Shown here piece after piece: positions 57,431 to 64,000 of a stretch of 64,000 nt of DNA. The number at the start of each line of letters is the position of its first letter. Within the stretch, counting starts at the first letter, position 1. Source of the DNA: Quillaja saponaria. Its lineage: Eukaryota > Streptophyta > Magnoliopsida > Fabales > Quillajaceae. Below the pieces are notes generated by a model. The model was not told where the DNA came from. It made no database searches and saw nothing but the letters and a program-made list of their open reading frames with translations. The translations under genes were made by a program, and so were the position numbers. The stretch covers positions 16,996,679 to 17,060,678 of the forward strand of contig CM055617.1 in assembly GCA_029379385.1 (NCBI GenBank). Direction: 5' to 3'.

Positions 57431-58150
57431 ATTTAATTGTATTAATATTGAAATTGCATGATCCAAGCTCTTGGATAAATTTTAAAAAAAAAAAAAAAAA
57501 GTAAATCAACTTGGATTTAATGATAGAAAATGAGAAATGTTGAAAGTATGAGTTTGGAGGTGTTATCAAATCATTGGAAGGTAATTTCTTAATATACTTG
57601 CGTCTGCCCAGTTTAAGATACATAGTGTCTCTTTTTCCTCATTCCTCTTTCTTCCACCATTGCTGCTCTGATGTGCTTTGCCACTCCATTTGATGTCCTT
57701 GCAGCTGTCCATCGACCTTCCTCACTGTCGTCCATCAAGTCTTCGTCGGCTTCATATCTAGAGGGAGCTGCCACGCACCAATAGGTATGTTGTATCTATA
57801 TATTTTTTTATGCATTGCTTTGTATATAGGGTGTTGGTATTGTATTGGTAAATATGATTTTTAGGTAGGGGATGAATTAAAGTCACGGTGTAAAAGGGGA
57901 GCCTAGCACTAATGGTTGAAAAATTAAGCAAAAACATAATTAGCTAGTGTCTGGCTTGTCCAAACTCTTACATATTAATTAGATTTATAATTTCTAAAGT
58001 GTTAAGCTTTTTCTTGAATAAATCCTAATGAGTTTAAGTCCAATTAAATATCCAAAAGCATATTACATATATATTTCATTGCATTCATATGAAGGCTTAT
58101 TTCATATTTCAATTGTATTGCAAATTCTTGTTTTTCCCAACTTTGGGTGC
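57431..58150. other. Unassigned stretch
   Basis: It has an A-run at 57484-57500 and a less AT-rich, pyrimidine-rich part at 57620-57790 (for example CTTCCTCACTGTCGTCC) without a supported frame. It resembles LTR sequence in style, but I could not match it to another copy. Confidence 0.4.
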
Positions 58151-58358
58151 TTAGTTATTTGAATTTTTAATATTAAGAGACTTGGAGGGGCAATCACGAA
58201 TCCAGTGACCTATGCAACCACAATTGTAACATTTACTCAATCGCATTATCTCCAAGGCTAGCATTATCTGCAATAGCCTTGGAGATAATGCAAGTGAGTA
58301 AATGCTACAAATGTGATTGTAGATCACAGGATTCATTATGCCCTTCCAAATCTCCTAA
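58151..58358 (-). pseudogene. Zinc-knuckle gag fragment in a head-to-head inverted duplication
   Basis: On the minus strand an open frame (58336-58151) contains CYNCGCIGHWIRDCP, a CCHC knuckle, followed by SKS. The other arm codes on the plus strand for CYKCDCRSQDSLCPSKS, the same segment with the His lost. The arms 58173-58260 and 58274-58358 are inverted copies; the central 18 bp GCATTATCTCCAAGGCTA (58243-58260) and its complement (58274-58291) are perfect, with a 13-nt loop. The element of origin is uncertain: Copia, Ty3 and caulimovirid capsids all have such knuckles. Confidence 0.75.
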
Positions 58359-58371
58359 CTAAAAAAAAAAT

Positions 58372-58449
58372 TTCAAATTCAAGAAAAAGAGTGCCTAGAG
58401 GTTCAAAAAATTCAAATTCAAGAAAAAGAATGCCTAGAGGTTCTTTGCA
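58372..58449. repeat. 39-bp tandem repeat, two units
   Basis: TTCAAATTCAAGAAAAAGAG, then TGCCTAGAGGTTC, starts at 58372 and again at 58411 with one change. It follows an A-run (58361-58370) at the end of the palindrome. Confidence 0.85.
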
Positions 58450-58695
58450 CTTGCAGTTATGATGGAAGCATCATATGGAAAATCAAAAGCCAAGGGAACA
58501 ATTCTGGGGATGGTATTATGTATACTTGCTCCATTAATAAAGTAATTTTTCAACTTCTCTTCTTTTATTTAAGTTTTATAACTTTGTATGCTAATATATG
58601 TTTGTTCATTAATATATCAATTCATAATCAGTCTATATATGTTAAATATGCTTTGCATATCATATTCTCTTAGAAACCTATTTGAGAATCGTTTT

Positions 58696-59812
58696 TGATA
58701 CACTTACATTATTTTATCTTTTTAGTACCCTATTCTTAGTTTTTTATGCATATTTTATGTCTTACCTTAATTTTACTTATCTTGCTTTGTGTTTCACAGT
58801 GTTTTGGAGACATGAAGAGTAAAATAGAGCTAAATGGAGCATTTGAGCATGTTTTGAAGCTAAGGACTAGAATGAGCACATTGAGATGAGTCTATGAGTT
58901 AATGAAGTGAAAATCCTAATTGAACAAGGACTCCTAGTGGCATAAGGATTTCTACTTGAGGAAACCTAACAACATTAGGAGAACAAGATGTAAATCCAAG
59001 TCACATGTGGAATGCAACTTTGGCAATGAATCCTATTGGGACTAGGATTGAAAGAAGATCACAAGATCATATCAGAATATTCAAATTTTGAATAGAATAG
59101 AAAGTGCAAATCTGATCTAATAAGGAATTAGCTATTAAGTAGGAAAAGACTCCTTCTTGTTTAGGAGTCTTTACTGCCCTATACTCTATAAATAGACAGG
59201 TAGAGGTCTGATTTAGGAGTCCCTTTTTATATATACTTTTCTTCTTCTTCTCCCTCAAATTTCATACAATGAACAAAATATTTTCTTTTCAATTAATGAT
59301 GATGCTAGCTTAAGTTTTTGTTCAATTGCAAGAGGTAAGTAACCTTGACTTATGAAGCTATTATGAGAATCTATTTTTAAAGGAATTCTGAAGTACACAT
59401 GATGTACACATGACAAATTAATACTTAAAATCTGATGCTAGTTAATTGATTAATATCTTTGCATGATTAATTAACATGAGTAGTAAAAGTGCACTTGAAT
59501 TAAATCTGAGTTTGTTTGTGTGTTGCTTGGAAAATCTGATCTAGACTAAGTTAATGCCGCTTGTGTATTAATTGTTTAAAATCAATTGCACCTATCTAGC
59601 TCATAATGCTTTCATGTAATTAAATCTATAATGCTTGATGAGGATTATTATGTGATAGTGTTAGTTATTTTGCTTGACCTAATTAATAAAGAAATAAGGA
59701 TAGGTAGAAATACTTGTTTCCATGGTGGATTTGCATGCACATGTGTATATTTAGGTTGGTGTTTGTTTTGTTTTCAATGATTAAGCTCATGAGTCTCGGT
59801 GAAAGCTTCTTA
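58696..59812 (+). mobile_element. LTR-B copy, 3'-truncated
   Basis: It begins TGATACACTTACATT and follows the LTR-B sequence through CTATAAATAGACAGG (TATA-like, 59187) and GAATTAAATCTGAG up to GGTGAAAGCTTCTTA, where homology stops. It lacks the Copia insert. It contains about 45 bp near 58970-59015 that the other copies lack. Confidence 0.75.
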
Positions 59813-59935
59813 AATAATATATAAGAATTCCTGATTTTTCAGCTCCAGAGCATGTCGAGGACATTTCGACACCATTGCACTGATTAACGAATCTCATTCT
59901 TGAGCCTAGTCAGTGAATTTCGTGCACTGTGGTAA

Positions 59936-60471
59936 GTACGTATGTGTACAATTAAATTTAGACATGAGATTAATCAGTTGTATATGTGTTGTGTGATGCT
60001 GGTACCTTCAAGGTACGTGGTTTGCTCACAAAATCCTTGTGACTCACTCTTTCCTCTGTTGTTGTTTTTTTTAGTTTCGGGAAAACACAGTTCGTCGTGT
60101 TAGAATTTGTTACCTGCCAACACTGCTGCAATAAGGTATACCCAGAATCGCATTCTTGAAGCTTATAGGGCAACACTTGCAGTCACTTAGGGATTTATGT
60201 ATTATTGTATATATTGAATTAACTGTGATAATTAGGTGTGTTTTTTGGAGTAGAGCTCCACTATATACTGTGATATTGTGGTTTATTATCAGTTTGTGAC
60301 TAGCACTATTTATATGTATTATGTGGTGGAGAAGCTCTGCTGAATTTTCAATAAATACTATTTAACTGTAATTTGTTAAAAGTTAGTGGCGTATTGTAGA
60401 ACATTATTCAGGGTTACGTGTATGGTTACATATTCCTCTGGCTAGTCATACTTTTATTTGAAAGTGTGACA
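59936..60471 (+). mobile_element. LTR-A fragment, plus orientation
   Basis: It is the reverse complement of the LTR-A end region at 50278-50830. Shared blocks are TGTGTTGTGTGATGCTGGTACC, the GTGACTCACTC and CAACACTGCTGCAA motifs, and the end GAAAGTGTGACA at 60471. The rest of the LTR is missing. Confidence 0.75.
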
Positions 60472-61205
60472 CCCATGTTCACCCTACTCTTCATAATAGA
60501 ATGAAATAAATTTGGGGGTAAAGAAATGAATTTGTGCTTCCTTGATGATGGCAGTTTTCCAGACCATGTGCTCTTTTTGTAACATTGAGGGCAATATTAA
60601 TTTTAAGTTTGGTGGTTATGGGAATTCTTTCTAATTATGATCAAAATTCATTCAAATTGTGATGAAAAAAAAAAAAAAAAAAAGGAAAGGGTGGAAAAAA
60701 AAAAGTGGGTATTGTAGGAGATAAAAGAAAAGTGAAAGCCAAGTATGGGTGTAATACCATGTGTGATATGCAGGGAGTTCCACCAAAAATCTTAGAATGA
60801 ATAATGTGCTTAGGGTAATTTTAAGCCTTATAATTTCCTTTAACATACCTTTACCTAGCCTTACATTACAAGCTTATAAAGTCCTAATAATCCTTGACCA
60901 AGTGTTAGTTTATATTGCTGGAGAGAGACAGATGAAAAACAAACCTATGGGTTTGAGTGCTAAGCTTTACTTTTCATAGACAAAAACTTATCCAAATCCA
61001 TTCTAGAATGAAACTAATGCTTGAATTGAATCATAAATTTGAATGATTGTCTCTGATTATCCCTAAGTCAATAGCTTAAAAAAGTATTTGTGGATACTTT
61101 AGAATTCATTGAAATATTGTGATTCATATCTTGCTTGTCATTTTTCGTTTTGTGTTTTTCTTTTTCTTTTGCTCGAGGACTAGCAAAACTTTAAGTTTGG
61201 AGGTG
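60472..61205 (+). mobile_element. Athila 3' internal region with polypurine tract
   Basis: ACATTGAGGGCAATATTAA followed by TTTTAAGTTTGGTGG (60582-60616) is a phrase I recognise from the 3' non-coding region of Athila elements. CTCGAGGACTAGCAAAACTT and TTAAGTTTGGAGGTG end at 61205 as a decayed polypurine tract just before the LTR-C start TGACAACTATG. A-runs at 60665-60683 and 60695-60703. No coding sequence remains. Confidence 0.65.
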
Positions 61206-62319
61206 TGACAACTATGTAAAATAGAGTTGTTTCACATCCTTTAACTCATACTATTTTAGCTATGTTTTAGAGTTTTACTAGGTGTTTGCTTATTTTAATT
61301 GAATTCGTAGTAGAGTCCTTATTGCATTAGGATGTTAAATCCTACTTGATTTGGGCTAGGATTTAGGTGTTTTATGTGAGTTCAAACTTATATTAACATA
61401 GTTTGTGTGTTTGGAAGGTTTAATGCCTAAAGAAGTCCCATTGAAAGTTAAATTGGAGGTGAAATTGGGCTCAGAATAGCAAAACAACATGTTGTTGCCA
61501 TAAGCCACTATGCTGCGATGCTAGAGGATTTGCGCTACGACACAAGAAAGATGAAGCCTTAGCGCCCAAGCCATTGCCAAGGCCGTGTTTCATTGGCTTT
61601 TGAAGCTGCGGCGCCGACTAAATTCCTAGTTCGAATTAAAGTGAAATTGAGGATTTTTAAGCCTATAAAAGGGGAACCAGCTTGAGGATTCAAAAGACAA
61701 TTAAGTAAGAATTTATGGATGAAAAGAGGCCATCAAGAGTGCAAGGAGACAAGAGGAGCTTTGATGTTGAAGATTGAAAACTAACGACCTATTGATTTTC
61801 AATTATTCGACTCTTTCTTTACTTTTCTTTTGTTTCTTTGATGTCTACATTATTTAAGTTTTTGTCTACACTAGGTAGCATGAACAAATTATTTTCCTAA
61901 GATTACAATTGAACTCAACACGTAGCTTGATGATTTTCATTATTTAATGATTGCTTAGGGTTTTGGTATTTGGATTGTTTATTTCATTCTATGCTTAATG
62001 CTTCTAGTTGATTAGCTACCAATTAGATTGATACAGTAAACCTTAACAAACATGGAAAAGGGAGTTTAGGTTTAGCCTTAAGTGATATAACACTTCTTTA
62101 AATTCATTCACATGATTGTTTGAATTCAATTTGTATATAGGATAGGGATATACCTATTTGCCTTGTGTAATCAATTTAGATCTAATCATAATGAGTCTTG
62201 CTTAATTGAATTCTCATAGGAATATAGTGAATTGGTTAAGTTAGATATATATTTATAAGACATAGGAATATGACTTATAATTGATTAAGAACCCTAGGTT
62301 AATAATTCAATACCATAAT
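61206..62319 (+). mobile_element. LTR-C copy 2 (3' LTR), interrupted by LTR-B
   Basis: It starts TGACAACTATGTAAAATAG after the polypurine tract and carries TATA-like CCTATAAAAGGGG near 61662. It matches 54297-57430 in the first 100 bp and again after ACAATTGAACTCA (61904). A solo LTR-B interrupts it at 62320. LTR-C probably resumes at 63949-64000, but the window ends. Confidence 0.65.
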
Positions 62320-63948
62320 TGATACACTCATATTATTCTATATTTTTAGTACCATATACTTAGTCTTTTATGCATATTTTTTGTCTTACCTCAGTTTACT
62401 TATCTAGTTTTGTGCTTAACAATGCTTTTGTAACATAAAGAGTAAAATTGAGCTAGATAGAGCATTTGAGCATGTAATGGAGCTAAGGACTAGAATGAAG
62501 ACATGGAGGTGAGTCTATGAGTTAAAGAAGTGCAAATCCTAATTGGACTAGGAATCCTAGTGGCATCAGGATTTCTACATGAGGCAACCAACTTTGATAA
62601 GGAATTGTATTGGGATTAGGATTGAAACAACATACAGATTGGCATTAGGATGAAAGAAGAACATATTAGAATATTCAAATTTTAAATAGAACATGAAGTG
62701 CAAATCTTATCTAATAAGGAATTAGCTATTAAGTAAGAAAAGATTTTCTTCTTGTTTTGGAGTCCTTGCTGACCCTAAGGGAGGTTTATGTCTGATTTAA
62801 GAGCCCTTTTTACATGTACTTTTCTTCTTCTTTGCTCTCTAAATTTCATACAATGAACATAATATTTTCTTTTCAAGTAATGATGATGCTAGCTTAAGTT
62901 TCTGTTGAATTGCAAGAGGTAAGTAACATTGACTTATGAAGCTATTATGAGAATATGTTTTTAAGAGAAAATATGATGTTATACACACATGTTGTATTCA
63001 TGATTTTCTTGGTTAATTGCTCAATGATGATGTGTTTTAGTTTGTTATGATATACACTTGATAGATTGATACATATAATTTGATGCTAGTTAATTGATTA
63101 ATGTCTTTGCATGATTAATTAACATAAGTAGTAAAAATAGCACTTGAATTAAATATGAGTTTAGTTGTGTGTTGCTTGGAAAATCTGATCTAGACTAAGT
63201 TAATGAAGCTTGTGTGTTAATTGTTTAGAATCAATTGCACCTGTCTAATTCGTAATGCTTTCACATAATTAAATCCATAACTCTTGATGAGAATTATTAT
63301 GTGATTTGTGTTAGTTATTTTGGTTGACCTAATTAACAAAAAGTTAATGATAGGTAGGAAATATTTGTTTCTATGGTTGATTTGTTTGCATATGTGTATA
63401 TTCAGATTGGTATTTGTTTTCAATGATTAATAGCTTATGAATCTTGGTGAAAGCTTTTTTGTAGTTGAATCTTACAAATTCTTGGTTGTTTGCTTAATTT
63501 AGTAAGTTTTTGCTGAAACTTGTTTTCACATTCACAATTTAATTATCTTGTTTTTCTTGCTTACTTAGTTATTTTAATTTAGTTTATATCAAAAATCAAG
63601 ACCCGTTTCATTTACTTTGCTGTTTTGAGTGCATATTAGCTAGTTTGCATTTTATAGCACATTATCATCACAATCTATTTTAGAACTCCATTCATTATTG
63701 TACATCTGTTTTGTTTGATATTTTTTTGCATTAGTATAATTTACTTGTGTTGCTCATTACAGTATTCGGTGTAGGATTTACACTTGAACTTGTTGTGCTC
63801 TTTTACTTTGGTTCAATTTAATTAAATAAGAACTACTTGCTTGAGTTGAATTTGATTTAAGTGTTTCTTTGTGGGATCGATACCCTACATACTATACTAC
63901 AAATATAGTTAGTTAAGTTTTAATTTGGTGAACATTGACGACTCATCA
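62320..63948 (+). mobile_element. LTR-B solo LTR with target-site duplication
   Basis: A complete copy of 1629 bp, from TGATACACTCATATT to GACGACTCATCA. ATAAT (62315-62319) and ATAAC (63949-63953) flank it as a 5-bp duplication with one change. There is no PBS after the end, so it is a solo LTR. It defines the uninterrupted LTR-B for the other copies. Confidence 0.85.
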
Positions 63949-64000
63949 ATAACTAAGCATGATAAGATAATAATAACTCAAGTGAAGTATTAAAGGAAAT

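Noticed and set aside
57620..57790. Pyrimidine-rich, less AT-rich patch as a host exon or organelle DNA
   Set aside because: No open frame with motifs, and no match to plastid or mitochondrial genes that I know.
1..64000. CRISPR arrays, operons or other prokaryotic features
   Set aside because: The only short repeats are tandem or simple ones. All coding remnants are plant retroelements or plant pararetrovirus, and the sequence composition is that of a plant nuclear genome.

Overview
This window is nuclear DNA of a flowering plant, most likely a eudicot. It is AT-rich, has no recognisable intact host gene, and is packed with plant retroelements of several lineages: Athila-type and chromovirus-type Ty3/gypsy, Copia, L1-type LINEs, endogenous caulimovirid (pararetrovirus) copies, and a foldback MITE-like element. 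It also carries a mitochondrial tRNA-Cys fragment and a plastid 23S rDNA fragment. Nearly every coding stretch is a broken transposon or viral remnant, so the annotation is mainly one of nested insertions.

Layout. Copies of one LTR family, here LTR-A (chromovirus; plus-strand edge TGTCACACC, opposite edge ATAACA), occur through the whole window in both orientations. LTR-A copy 1 (1-4646, resuming at 12587-12653) is separated by about 30 kb from copy 2 (34584-39983). Both carry the same nested Athila-type LTR (LTR-B), and inside that the same nested Copia LTR. They are best read as the 3' and 5' LTRs of one minus-strand chromovirus, or as a segmental duplication. Its gag lies at 33475-34422 and its integrase C-terminus at 12770-13474. 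Everything between is later insertion: a LINE (4647-5985), caulimovirid E1 (6031-9776, minus), a second Ty3 element (10207-12242), another LINE tail, caulimovirid E2 (13475-17343, plus), several LTR-A pieces, a Copia element split by a solo LTR-A (22871-27437), and an Athila element (27457-33474) with LTR, PBS, gag, protease, RT, RNase H and integrase.

The right half (40821-50843) holds another decayed minus-strand chromovirus with a 3' LTR at 44759-46412, a polypurine tract, integrase, a leader, an initiator-Met PBS and a 5' LTR. It is followed by a small caulimovirid chimera E3 (50844-51912), an Athila RT-RNase H fragment, a Copia LTR fragment, an LTR-C split by a LINE (54297-57430), an inverted zinc-knuckle palindrome (58173-58358), and further Athila 3' sequence with LTR-C split by a solo LTR-B (60472-64000).

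The most unusual signal is at 6031-6144. Exactly at the primer-binding site of caulimovirid copy E1, the genome carries a DNA copy of about 45 nt of the 3' half of the plant initiator tRNA-Met, up to the anticodon. It is flanked by inverted copies of the adjacent viral leader. This looks like a fossil of a tRNA-primed reverse-transcription intermediate that read into its primer and folded back. Organelle DNA inserts at 3771-4188 and 16978-17195 are each absent from the sister copy of the surrounding repeat, so they can be ordered in time.

The family names rest on motif recognition by eye, not on a database search.
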